DNA from: JALOLG01 sp963776935
GTDB lineage: Bacteria > Actinomycetota > Acidimicrobiia > Acidimicrobiales > Ilumatobacteraceae
Direction: 5' to 3'
NCBI GenBank assembly: GCA_963776935.1
Contig: CAVZOP010000011.1
Location: 114,393 to 178,392, forward strand
Length of the DNA stretch: 64,000 nucleotides
Shown one piece after another: positions 1 to 8,067 of this stretch (within the stretch, counting starts at the first letter, position 1; every line of letters begins with the position of its first letter). A program made the position numbers and the translations under genes. The notes beneath the pieces are model-generated. The model was not told the origin of the DNA, searched no databases, and was given only the letters and a program-made list of their open reading frames with translations.

Positions 1-785
1 ACGCAGGTCGCGGAGATGGTCGACGCCGCGCGACAACATCTCGCCGCGGTCGAGCGGGTCTCCGGGTCGACTGAGCGTCAGGCGATCCGCGGCTTCGAGT
101 TCGGTGTTGGCTGGCACCTCGGCGTCGCAATCGCTACCGCGATGCTCGGCGTGGGGCGCCAGACGGTCGTCGATCGGTTCCGGCTGGCGGATGACGCTCC
201 TGCTCCGTCACAGCATCGACAACATCGCGCCGCTGATCGAACTCGACGATCGCACCGGCCTCCGCGAGTCGGGCATCGTCGATCGACGACGCGCTCCGTG
301 AGCTCGGCGTGACGTACCTCGCGCCGGTCGATGTGGCCGCAACGGGCCTCGACGACGAGGCGTTCGACTTCGCAAGCTCGACCAGCACCCTCGAGCACGT
401 GCCGAGGGCCGAGATCCCACCGCTCCTCGCCGAGTGTCGACGGCTGCTCCGACCGGGCGGTGTGATCACCCTGCTGATCGACTACAAGGACCACTACGGC
501 GCGTTCGACCCGTCGTGCAGCGTGTACAACTTCCTTCGATTCAGCGATCGGCGCTGGCGAAAGTACTCACCCTCGTTCCACTTTCAGAATCGTTTGCGCC
601 ACAGCGACTACGTCCACCTCGTCGAGCTGGCCGGATTCGAGATCGCTGAGGTGACGACGGTCGATCCCACCGACGCTGACCGCCGCTGGTTGCAGGACAA
701 CGAGATCGATTCGTCATTCGCGGGCTACGCGCCCGATGACCTACTCACTCGTGATGCTCACATCGTTGCGACGCGCCCGAGCTGA
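1..785 (+). pseudogene. SAM-dependent methyltransferase, 5'-truncated by window edge and frameshifted
   Basis: The reading is a class I methyltransferase. The last 158 codons (from about 309) carry the post-motif I part: an acidic-loop stretch FDFASSTSTLEHVP followed by LRPGGVITLLIDY, typical of Methyltransf_11 proteins. The upstream part continues in two other frames: about 16-195 (FEFGVGWHLGV, then RQTVVDRFRLAD) and about 197-285 (LLRHSIDNIAPLIELDDR). All three pieces join into one sensible protein with one-base shifts near 195 and 285. The true start lies before base 1. Whether the shifts are decay or sequence error cannot be decided here. The substrate is unknown. Confidence 0.6.
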
Positions 786-852
786 CACCACGCTAGTCAC
801 GGACCGTGAGGGCGCACTCAGGACGGCTCCATCAACGGCGTGACGACATGGA

Positions 853-1662
853 CTACTTCTTGAGCAGCTTCTCGATGCGGGTCGCTGTCAACGACAGTCC
901 CACCAACGCCAGCGCGACCAGCACCGCCACGTGACCGAGGTACGCCCACGACAACTCACCGAGGCTGAAGCCACGAACGAGCGCGACGCCGTGGTACAGC
1001 GGGCTGAGCTGCACGATCCAGGCCCAGTCGCCATAGCTCGACACCGGGTAGAACGTCGCCGAGAACAGGAACATCGGCAGCATCACCGACGGGACGTACT
1101 CGAAGTCGGCCCATGACCGCATGTAGGTCGTCACGGCCATCCCGACCGCCGAGAACGCGAACGAGATCAGGATGCACACCGGCAGCGTCATCACGACCCA
1201 CCACGAGCCGGCCATGCCGAGCGCCACCAACGTCACGAGGAATGCGGCCGAGTACAGCGATCCGCGGAACGTCGAGTACCCGATCTCGCCGAGCGCGATG
1301 TCGGCCGTCGTCATCGGCGTGGCCAGGATCGCGTCGTACAGGTGGGCGTAGTGGAGCTTGTGGTACACGTTCATCGTCGACTCGTACACCGCCCCGTTCA
1401 TCGCCGATGCGGCCATCAGCGCCGGCGCGACGAACTGCTCGTACGACAGCGACTGGCCGCCAACCTCGACATCGCCGACCAGCGCGCCGAACCCGACTCG
1501 GATCGAGAGCAGGTAGAACAGCGGCTCGAAGAACCCGCTGAACAGGATGCTCCAGTTGTGCTTGTTGACGACGACCATCCGCTCGAGCATCCGCTGGGGA
1601 CGGCGGGCTCGGAAGATCTGGATCGGGATGATCCGCAGCGGGAGCTCGGCCAAGGTCAGCAT
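853..1662 (-). CDS. ABC-2 type transporter permease (second of pair)
   Basis: A 269-residue membrane protein of the ABC-2/NodJ-DrrB permease type, with about six hydrophobic segments after a short basic N-terminus. It contains the characteristic ABC-2 region around LYDAILATPMTTADIALGE and a conserved FYPVSSYGDWAWIVQLSPLYH loop close to the C-terminal helices. The ATG at 1662 overlaps the stop of the upstream permease (ATGA), so the two are translationally coupled. With that permease and the ATPase at 2467-3393 it forms a heterodimeric exporter. The substrate cannot be read from sequence; the family exports polyketides, drugs or glycans. Confidence 0.85.
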   Translation of the reverse strand: MLTLAELPLRIIPIQIFRARRPQRMLERMVVVNKHNWSILFSGFFEPLFYLLSIRVGFGALVGDVEVGGQSLSYEQFVAPALMAASAMNGAVYESTMNVYHKLHYAHLYDAILATPMTTADIALGEIGYSTFRGSLYSAAFLVTLVALGMAGSWWVVMTLPVCILISFAFSAVGMAVTTYMRSWADFEYVPSVMLPMFLFSATFYPVSSYGDWAWIVQLSPLYHGVALVRGFSLGELSWAYLGHVAVLVALALVGLSLTATRIEKLLKK

Positions 1663-2447
1663 CACTCGGCCAGCCTCCGGGCGTAGGTGTGCCGGCACAC
1701 GGCCAGGCCGACGGCCACGAAAGCACACAGCACGCCGATGTGCACCAAGGTGTCGGCCAGCTCGAGTCGTTCGAGCACGGCATCGCGGCACAGCTGCACC
1801 CCGTGCCACAACGGTGTTGCCTTGGCGATCACTTGCAGCCAACCGGGCAGCTGTTCGATCGGATAGAACGCGCCGCCGAACAGGAACAGCGGCACGATCA
1901 CGAACCGTTGGATCGACGGGAACGACGTCTCCCGATCGCGAGTCGACGACCACGCGGTCAGTGGCACCGAGAACGCCAGACCTGTGAGCGCACCGAACGG
2001 GATCGTCAACAGCAGCCCCAGCGAGCGTGTCTCGTCGAAGAAGGCCAGCACGATCGCCACGCCTGCCACCGAGATCGCGGCGCGCGTCGCCTGCCAGAGC
2101 GCGACTCCCGAGACGATCTGCCCCGAGGTGAGCGGCGTCGCCGCCATCGAGCGGTACGAGTACGACCACATGAAGGCTTCCATCACCGGCCACATCGCCT
2201 CCTGCGACGACACCATCATCGCCGTGGTCGCCAGCAGCGCGGGGGCGATGAACTCGAAGTAGGAGAGGCCGTCGAGCAGCTCGACCGAGTTCGTCCCGCG
2301 GTCGACCAAGGCGCCGACCCCGAGGCCCATCCCGAGCAGGTAGAGCAACGGTTGCACGAACGCGCCGAGCACGTTGGAGCGCCAGATCCGCCGGTAGATG
2401 GCGAAGCTGTGCTCCCACACCCGGACCGGCGCGGGCGTGCTCAACAT
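1662..2447 (-). CDS. ABC-2 type transporter permease (first of pair)
   Basis: A 261-residue ABC-2 permease, paralogous to its downstream neighbour. Visible landmarks are WRSNVLGAFVQPLLYLLGMG in the first membrane segment, YRSMAATPLTSGQIVSG in the ABC-2 coupling region, and FYPIEQLPGWLQVIAKATPLWH before the last helices. The start at 2447 (ATG, beginning MLSTPAPVRVWEHS) is preferred over an upstream in-frame start because the extension is low-complexity and runs into the ATPase gene. It sits 19 bp after the ATPase stop and overlaps the next permease by ATGA, giving the order ATPase-permease-permease. Confidence 0.85.
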   Translation of the reverse strand: MLSTPAPVRVWEHSFAIYRRIWRSNVLGAFVQPLLYLLGMGLGVGALVDRGTNSVELLDGLSYFEFIAPALLATTAMMVSSQEAMWPVMEAFMWSYSYRSMAATPLTSGQIVSGVALWQATRAAISVAGVAIVLAFFDETRSLGLLLTIPFGALTGLAFSVPLTAWSSTRDRETSFPSIQRFVIVPLFLFGGAFYPIEQLPGWLQVIAKATPLWHGVQLCRDAVLERLELADTLVHIGVLCAFVAVGLAVCRHTYARRLAE

Positions 2448-2466
2448 GGCGGACGCGCGATCTGGA

Positions 2467-3393
2467 TCATTCGACCAGGGAGCGGCCGGTGAGGTGGAGG
2501 AAGACGTCCTCGAGCGAGCTGCGCCGGACGAGCGCGCTCTCCGGATGGCTGTTCCGGCCGTGCACCTCGCTGAGCGCCGCCTCGCCATCGTCGGCGTAGA
2601 TGAGCACCCGGTCGGGAAGCACCTCGGCCCGCTCGCCGACGCCGGCGACGTCGGCGGACCGCGCTTCGTTGGTACCCGCCGGGTAGCGCAGCTCCAGAAC
2701 CTCGCGGGTCGAGTACCTCTCGATCAGCGAGCGTGGCGAGCCCTCGGCGACGATCTGCCCGCGGTCCATCACCACCAACCGATCGCAGAGCTGCTCGGCC
2801 TCGTCCATGTAGTGGGTGGTGATCACCAGCGTCACCCCGCGCTGCTTCAGGCGGTAGAGGCGATCCCACAGGATGTGCCGCGCCTGCGGATCGAGGCCGG
2901 TCGTCGGCTCGTCGAGCAGCAACAGCTCGGGCTCGTTGATCAGCGAGCGGGCGATCGTGACCCGCCGCTTCATGCCACCCGAGAGCGGCTCGACCCGACT
3001 CTTGGCGCGGTCGGTGAGTTGCACGAAGTCGAGCAACTCGGCGGTTCGGCGCCGGCTCTCGGCGCGGGGGATGTCGAAGTAGCGGCCGTACAGGACGAGG
3101 TTCTCCTCGACGGTGAGCTCGCCGTCGAGCTGGTCGCTCTGGGGGACGACGCCCATCCGGGCCCGGATCGTTCGTCCGTCGACGGCGGGGTCGAGGCCGA
3201 AGATCCGCAGCTCGCCGTCGGTGACCGGCGAGACGCAGCCGATCATCCGCATCGTCGACGACTTCCCGGCGCCGTTGGGACCGAGGAATCCGAACGACTC
3301 GCCGGGCGCCACCTCGAGGTCGATGCCGTCGACCGCGGTGAAGTCGCCGAAGCGCTTGACCAGCTTGCGTGCCGAGATGAGGGGGCCGGACAT
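2467..3393 (-). CDS. ABC transporter ATP-binding protein (NodI/DrrA type)
   Basis: A 308-residue nucleotide-binding subunit that powers the two permeases downstream. Walker A is GPNGAGKS, the signature is LSGGMKRR, Walker B is LLLLDEPTTGLDP and the switch His lies in TTHYMDEAEQ, all in the expected order. The C-terminal about 80 residues form the DrrA-type extension. ATG at 3393 is chosen because the protein then begins MSGPLISARKLVKRF, the normal N-terminus. A TAGCGT -10 box lies 10 bp upstream, back to back with the promoter of the divergent acetyltransferase gene. Confidence 0.92.
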   Translation of the reverse strand: MSGPLISARKLVKRFGDFTAVDGIDLEVAPGESFGFLGPNGAGKSSTMRMIGCVSPVTDGELRIFGLDPAVDGRTIRARMGVVPQSDQLDGELTVEENLVLYGRYFDIPRAESRRRTAELLDFVQLTDRAKSRVEPLSGGMKRRVTIARSLINEPELLLLDEPTTGLDPQARHILWDRLYRLKQRGVTLVITTHYMDEAEQLCDRLVVMDRGQIVAEGSPRSLIERYSTREVLELRYPAGTNEARSADVAGVGERAEVLPDRVLIYADDGEAALSEVHGRNSHPESALVRRSSLEDVFLHLTGRSLVE

Positions 3394-3403
3394 GCGGTGG
3401 TCG

Positions 3404-3419
3404 ACGCTATCGGTAGGTT
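3404..3419. promoter_or_regulatory. Back-to-back -10 boxes of a divergent promoter pair
   Basis: Two TANNNT hexamers lie 4 bp apart on opposite strands: TAGCGT reading left (3409 to 3404, for the ABC exporter) and TAGGTT reading right (3414-3419, for the acetyltransferase). The right-hand box ends 8 bp before the ATG at 3428, so that transcript is probably leaderless. The two promoters must compete for the same DNA, so the genes may be reciprocally expressed. Confidence 0.55.
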
Positions 3420-3427
3420 CGCATCCG

Positions 3428-3916
3428 ATGCCTGTCCGTTTGCTCACACCGACCGATCTCGACCGTGTCCTCGCCATCAACGAGAGCGGGGTCCCGGGAG
3501 TCGGGGCGATCGAGGCGGCCGCGCTCGCTCACCTCGTCGACGAGTCATCCATCGCCCTGGTGGCGACGGTCGACGACCCGGCCGGCGAGATCGTCGCCGG
3601 GTTCTGCCTCGTGCTCGGTCCCGGTGCCGACTACGGCAGCGTCAACTACCGCTGGTTCTCTGACCGCTACGACGACTTCGCCTACCTCGACCGGGTGGCG
3701 ATCTCGCCCGAGTTCCAAGGCCGCGGGTTGGGTCGGGCGCTGTACGACGAGGTCGAGCGGCGTACCGCCGCGGCGTGGTTCCTGCTCGAGGTCAACCTGC
3801 GGCCGCGCAACGACGGCTCGCTGGCCTTCCACGACCGTCTCGGCTTCGTCGAGGTCGGCCAACAGGAAACCGACTACGGCCACCTCGTCAGCCTGATGGC
3901 CAAACCCCTCCCCTGA
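3428..3916 (+). CDS. GNAT family N-acetyltransferase
   Basis: A 162-residue single-domain acetyl-CoA-dependent N-acetyltransferase. The acetyl-CoA pyrophosphate loop is clear: VAISPEFQGRGLGRALYDEV (the Q/RxxGxG/A motif A), followed by the LEVNLRPRNDGSLAFHDRLGF segment typical of motif B. The ATG at 3428 gives a standard MPVRLLTPTDLDRV start and lies 8 bp after a TAGGTT box, which suggests a leaderless mRNA. The acceptor substrate is unknown. It is convergent with the omega-amidase gene across the tandem palindromes at 3927-4038. Confidence 0.85.
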   Translation: MPVRLLTPTDLDRVLAINESGVPGVGAIEAAALAHLVDESSIALVATVDDPAGEIVAGFCLVLGPGADYGSVNYRWFSDRYDDFAYLDRVAISPEFQGRGLGRALYDEVERRTAAAWFLLEVNLRPRNDGSLAFHDRLGFVEVGQQETDYGHLVSLMAKPLP

Positions 3917-3926
3917 CCCTTTCCCC

Positions 3927-4038
3927 GTTCTGTCTGCTTCAGACTGCCCGTCCGCTCATCTGAGGCAGACAGAACCGAGGGGGCTCCCGGAGTTGTCTGC
4001 TTCAGATTGCCCGTCGGCTCATCTGAGGCAGACAGAAC
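3927..4038. repeat. Tandem pair of palindromes between convergent genes (REP-like or bidirectional terminator)
   Basis: Two nearly identical about 48-bp units (3927-3975 and 3992-4038) follow each other. Each is itself an imperfect inverted repeat: left arm GTTCTGTCTGCTTCAGA, right arm ATCTGAGGCAGACAGAAC, with a shared loop close to TGCCCGTCSGCTCA. They fill the gap between the stops of the acetyltransferase (3916) and omega-amidase (4052). The stems lack U-runs, so they could be intrinsic terminators of the GC-rich type or members of a dispersed palindromic repeat family. Confidence 0.7.
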
Positions 4039-4051
4039 CGATGCGGGCCCG

Positions 4052-4831
4052 TCAGCGGCGGTCTTGGAGGAAGCGGAAGTGGGACCGGGTCTGCTCGACG
4101 TGGTCGGTGGAGATGTCGGCGAGCAGGATCGACTCGGTGTGGCTGGCCGTGGCCAGCAGCTCGCCGAGCGGATCGACGATCCGGCTGTCGCCCGAATACG
4201 TGAGGTTGTCGCCCTCGCCCACCCGGTTGACGCCGACGACGTACGCCTGGTTCTCGATCGCTCGCGCCTGGAGCAGCGCCATCCAGTGGGCGCGGCGCTT
4301 CTCGGGCCAGTTGGCCGGCACGAGGTAGAGATCGGTGCCGGTCGCCAGCTGCCAGAACTCGTCGGCGAACCGCAGGTCGTAGCAGACGAACATGCTGACC
4401 CGGAACCCCTCGACGTCGACGGTGACGAGATCCGTGCCGGCGCGCACGTGGCGCTCCTCGCCGGCGTGCGAGAACGGGTGGATCTTGCGGTAGCGGTGCG
4501 TGACACCGCCGGGGCCGGTGAGCACGAACGTGTTCGAAGGGCGCTGGTCGTCGTCGGGGGCGCCGTCGGCCACCTCGGGGCAGGAACCGCCCACCCACAC
4601 CCCGTGCTCCTTGGCCATCTCGGCGAGGAACTGCGCCGACGGGCCACCCTCGGTCTCGCCGAACCCCGCCTGGCCGAACCCGAAACCGGTCGAGAACGTC
4701 TCGGTCAGCAGCACCAGCCCGGCGCCCGCGCCGGCGGCCGCGGCGACCTTCGGCGCCAGCCGCTCGAAGTTCGCGTCGCGGTCGTTCCAGACGATGTCGT
4801 GTTGCACCGCGGCGACCCGCAACGTGCTCAC
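4052..4831 (-). CDS. Carbon-nitrogen hydrolase, omega-amidase type
   Basis: A 259-residue nitrilase-superfamily amidase. The catalytic triad is visible in order: Glu in LVLLTETFSTGFG, Lys in HRYRKIHPFS, and Cys in SMFVCYDLRFADEFW. The start GTG at 4831 overlaps the aminotransferase stop (GTGA), which tightly couples the two genes. Family knowledge: such omega-amidases hydrolyse 2-oxoglutaramate or 2-oxosuccinamate, the products of glutamine/asparagine transaminases. Its pairing with a methionine/glutamine-type aminotransferase supports a role in methionine salvage or keto-acid amide repair. A longer in-frame N-terminal extension overlaps the neighbour and was rejected. Confidence 0.85.
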   Translation of the reverse strand: MSTLRVAAVQHDIVWNDRDANFERLAPKVAAAAGAGAGLVLLTETFSTGFGFGQAGFGETEGGPSAQFLAEMAKEHGVWVGGSCPEVADGAPDDDQRPSNTFVLTGPGGVTHRYRKIHPFSHAGEERHVRAGTDLVTVDVEGFRVSMFVCYDLRFADEFWQLATGTDLYLVPANWPEKRRAHWMALLQARAIENQAYVVGVNRVGEGDNLTYSGDSRIVDPLGELLATASHTESILLADISTDHVEQTRSHFRFLQDRR

Positions 4832-6015
4832 GCCGCGACCTCCGCCAACTTCGACAACCGGTTCACCGCGTCGTCGATCACGTCGAGTCGCTTGCAGCAG
4901 GCGAAGCGCACGAGGTGCCGCCCGTGCTCGGTACGGGCGTAGAACACCTGGTTCGGCACTGCCACCACGCCGCACTGGTGGGGCAAGGAACGGCAGAACT
5001 CCATCCCGTCACCGTCGGCACGCAGCGGGCGGATGTCGACGGTCGTGAAGTACGTCGCCTCTGGGCGGTAGGCGGTGAACCCGGCTGCGACGAGCCCCTC
5101 GAACAACCGGTCGCGCTTGGCCTCGAGGTCGGCGGCAACACCGGTGAAGAACTCGTCGGGGAGCTGCAACCCGACGGCGATGGCCGGCTGGAACGGAGCT
5201 GCGTTGACGTAGGTGAGGAACTGCTTGGCCGTCCGCGTCGCGGCGACCATCGGCGCCGGCCCGCACGCCCAGCCGACCTTCCAACCTGTCGTGTTGAACG
5301 TCTTGCCGCCCGACGAGATGGTGAGCGTCCGCTCGGCCATCCCGGGCAGCGTCGCCATCGGAACGTGGGTCGAGCCCGAGAACACGAGGTGCTCGTACAC
5401 CTCGTCGGTCACCACCAGCAGATCGTGCTCGATCGCCAGGCCGGCGATGAACGTCAACTCGTCGTGTGTGAACACCTTGCCGGTCGGGTTGTGCGGCGTG
5501 TTCAACAGGATCAGCTTGGTGTGCTTCGTGATCGCACCGCGGAGCTCATCGGGGTCGAACCCGTACCCGCTTTCGCTCGGTGCCAGCAGGACGGGACGGG
5601 CGACGGCGCCGGCGAGCGCGATGCATGCCTGGTAGCTGTCGTACATCGGCTCGAACACGACCACCTCGTCGCCGGTGTCGAGCATGCCGAGCAGCGCTCC
5701 AGCAAGTGCCTCGGTCGCCCCGGCGGTGACGAGCACCTCGGTGTCGGGATCGTGGTCGAGTCCGTAGAAGCGGCGCTGATGGTCGGCGATCGCGGCCCGC
5801 AGCACAGGATTGCCGGGCCCCGGCGGGTACTGGTTGACTCCCGACCGGATGGCCTCGATCGCAGCTTCGAGCACGACGGCCGGACCGTCGGTGTCGGGGA
5901 AACCCTGACCGAGGTTGATCGCTCCCGTCTGCACGGCGAGCGCCGACATCTCGGCGAAGATGGTGGTGCCGAAGCCCTCGAGCTTCGACGTCAGGCACGA
6001 CTCTGCAGCGGTCAC
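4828..6015 (-). CDS. Class I PLP-dependent aminotransferase (methionine/glutamine transaminase type)
   Basis: A 395-residue fold-type I aminotransferase. The start GTG at 6015 gives the usual N-terminus with GTTIFAEMSALAVQTGAINL and GQGFPDTDGP. The PLP-anchoring stretch is LLNTPHNPTGKVF, with VVTDEVYEHL next and the Schiff-base lysine in SSGGKTFNTTGWKVGWACG. The phosphate-binding Arg region near the C-terminus (HLVRFACCK) is present. Overlap with the omega-amidase by GTGA indicates a two-step unit: transamination of a keto acid (for example 4-methylthio-2-oxobutyrate) using glutamine, then hydrolysis of the 2-oxoglutaramate formed. The substrate is inferred from context. Confidence 0.87.
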   Translation of the reverse strand: MTAAESCLTSKLEGFGTTIFAEMSALAVQTGAINLGQGFPDTDGPAVVLEAAIEAIRSGVNQYPPGPGNPVLRAAIADHQRRFYGLDHDPDTEVLVTAGATEALAGALLGMLDTGDEVVVFEPMYDSYQACIALAGAVARPVLLAPSESGYGFDPDELRGAITKHTKLILLNTPHNPTGKVFTHDELTFIAGLAIEHDLLVVTDEVYEHLVFSGSTHVPMATLPGMAERTLTISSGGKTFNTTGWKVGWACGPAPMVAATRTAKQFLTYVNAAPFQPAIAVGLQLPDEFFTGVAADLEAKRDRLFEGLVAAGFTAYRPEATYFTTVDIRPLRADGDGMEFCRSLPHQCGVVAVPNQVFYARTEHGRHLVRFACCKRLDVIDDAVNRLSKLAEVAA

Positions 6016-6019
6016 GCCC

Positions 6020-7316
6020 TCAGCGTACGTTCGCCGCCGTCCGGCGATCCTCCGCGGGGTCGATGATGGGATCGATCGGCGCCGACTCGACGCCGGCGAG
6101 ACGGTGACTCACACCGTCGCGCTTGGCGGCGTACATGGCGCCGTCGGCCGCCTCGATCAGGTCGTTCAGGGTCTCGGCGTGCCGAGGGAACAGGGCGATG
6201 CCGACGCTCGCCCCCACCCGCAGCCCGTCGATGTCCTCGCGTGAGATCAGCTCGGCGAGACTCGCCGCGCGGGATCGAGCCGCCGAGGCGTCCTCGATGC
6301 CAGGGCAGCATCAGGACGAACTCGTCGCCGCCCCAACGGGCCACGACGTCGGATTCGCGAACGGCACGGCGCAGGCGCTTGCCCATCACGCGCAGCACCT
6401 CGTCGCCGGCTTGGTGGCCATGCGTGTCGTTGATCGCCTTGAACCCGTCGAGGTCGAACAGGAGCAGGCAGACGCCGGCCTCCGAGCGCTGCGCGGCGGC
6501 GAGCACCATCTCCGCACGGCGCTCGAACTCACTGCGGTTCGGGAGGCGGGTCAGTGTGTCGACGCTGGCGCGCTCGACCAGGCTGCGGCGCTCGGCCCGG
6601 ATCGTCATCCCCGCCAAGCCGAGCAGCAGCACGGCCAACGACGACAGCATCGCGATCATCAGCTGCTCTTCGCTGGCGAGAGTCACCTTGCTCTCGCTCG
6701 ACGCCGCGACCCAGAGTCCGTCGCCATGGTCGATCGGCGTCGCCGAGACGCGTCGGCCATCGATCGTCGTCGCCAACGCGGGCGGCGAATCGCTGGTCTG
6801 GACGAACTCGAGCGCAGCGCCGTCGGTGACTCCGAGGTCGGCGAGGGCCACCTCGGCGTACACCGTCGCGGCTGTTCCGACGATCGTGATCTCGAGTCGA
6901 TCTCGCGTGCTGGCAATCCTGCGCTCGGGCTCGATGAGCACCGCCTGCGCCCGCTCGACGAAGGCGGGCTCGCGACTGACACACGCCGGCTCGATGGTCG
7001 TCGCGGCACTGAGGACGACGCACACATCGGCACCGTCGAGCACGTCGCTCAGCGAGACTGCTGCGGCCTGGGGATCGGCGGCGACGGCGGCGGACACCTC
7101 GGCGGCCTTGATGAATCCTCCAAGATTTGCAGAGGCAATCGTCGCGGCCGATTCGATCTGCACGTCACGAGAGTGGGCGAGATCGGCTCGGCGGGCCACA
7201 TAGCCCACGGCGACTGCGACGATCAGCATGACACTGCCGAACAATGCCCCCAGACGCACAAACCTCACGCTTCCGAAATCGGCACGCGTTATTGCGCCTT
7301 GAGGCGACTTTGCCAA
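6020..7316 (-). pseudogene. Membrane GGDEF diguanylate cyclase, frameshifted within the GGDEF domain
   Basis: The protein has an N-terminal membrane segment, an extracytoplasmic region of about 180 residues, a second membrane helix (MIAMLSSLAVLLLGLAG) and a GGDEF domain that would make cyclic di-GMP. The domain shows LTRLPNRSEFERRAE, FDLDGFKAINDTHGHQAGDE, an RESD inhibitory site five residues before the intact RWGGDEFVLML. Right after it, near 6300, the frame changes. The rest (VGASVGIALFPRHAETL, then AADGAMYAAKRDG) continues in another frame to a TGA at 6020. One extra T in CCCTGGC explains it. The start is TTG at 7316. Sequencing error is likely; if real, the cyclase is dead. Confidence 0.7.
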
Positions 7317-7433
7317 AACTTCGCGAACCTGCAGTGGCTTTTACATGGGAGTTCCGGTCGTCCGGCCGCCCAGCGTGCCGGTTCAGGGGTCGCTGTCACC
7401 GTCCGCGTTCGGGAACGTATTCGACGTTGATGG

Positions 7434-7934
7434 TCACCGGTCAGGGACCGTCTCGGCGAGCCGATCGATGCGGGCCTGGAGATACGCCGAGAACCACCCC
7501 TCGTATCGTTCGATCAGCTCACGCCGCGACCAGTCGTCTCCGGTGACGTCTCCACGGCACAACGCGGTTCCGCAGGAGCAGGCGAACTCGTCGTACGGAC
7601 TTCCGTCCGACATCGCGTAGTCGTAGCACAGCTCCTCGCCGGCGGCGACGGGGCGGATGGTGACCAGGATCGTGCTGCCGAGGATCCCGCAGTTCGGGTC
7701 GCACGAGTGGTTCACCATGTCGGATGGCTCCGGTTGCTCGGGCCCGACGAGGTAGAGGTCGTCGGCGACCTGGATCGACAGCGAACGACGGGAGGCCGGC
7801 AGGGCGGCGAACACATCGCCGCAGACCATGTGCCCACCGAACGCCACGACGACCTCGCCGGACGCGATCGCGACGCGGGCGTGCGTACCCCGACCGGCGA
7901 CCGCGACATCCGCTGGAACGAGTTTCGATGACAT
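7434..7934 (-). CDS. SET-domain protein with post-SET zinc motif
   Basis: A 166-residue protein made almost only of a SET domain, the fold of protein-lysine methyltransferases that use S-adenosylmethionine. The diagnostic pseudoknot motif is MVNHSCDPNCGI, followed by GEELCYDYAMSDGS. A compact post-SET cysteine cluster CSCGTALCRGD should bind zinc. Such small SET proteins are common in eukaryotes and patchily present in bacteria; the substrate is unknown. The ATG at 7934 gives MSSKLVPADVAVAGRG; the longer upstream reading is non-conserved shadow sequence. It is divergent from the secreted SGNH-like gene. Confidence 0.8.
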   Translation of the reverse strand: MSSKLVPADVAVAGRGTHARVAIASGEVVVAFGGHMVCGDVFAALPASRRSLSIQVADDLYLVGPEQPEPSDMVNHSCDPNCGILGSTILVTIRPVAAGEELCYDYAMSDGSPYDEFACSCGTALCRGDVTGDDWSRRELIERYEGWFSAYLQARIDRLAETVPDR

Positions 7935-8054
7935 CCAGCTGGTGGGCAACGACGCGTTCGATGCGGGAGCACGCCCGGCGTCGAGGAGTCGGGGATCTGC
8001 TGCGGGTCGAGACACGAGGTGTGACGGTACCGACCGACATCCACAGCCGACTCG

Positions 8055-8060
8055 TAGGCT
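8055..8060 (+). promoter_or_regulatory. TAGGCT -10 box, apparently leaderless promoter of the SGNH-like gene
   Basis: TAGGCT sits exactly 7 bp before the first plausible codon (ATC at 8068) of the secreted SGNH-like protein. The same geometry occurs before the DUF885 gene and before tRNA-Ser(TGA), where the 7-bp spacing ends at the tRNA 5' end. Confidence 0.45.
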
Positions 8061-8067
8061 GAGCGCG

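Noticed and set aside
2398..3663. A 421-codon plus-strand frame
   Set aside because: Antisense to the ABC ATPase with clear Walker motifs; shadow.
7381..7433. GAACGTATTC near 7410 as a LexA box
   Set aside because: It does not match the actinobacterial SOS consensus TCGAAC-N4-GTTCGA and no SOS gene is adjacent.
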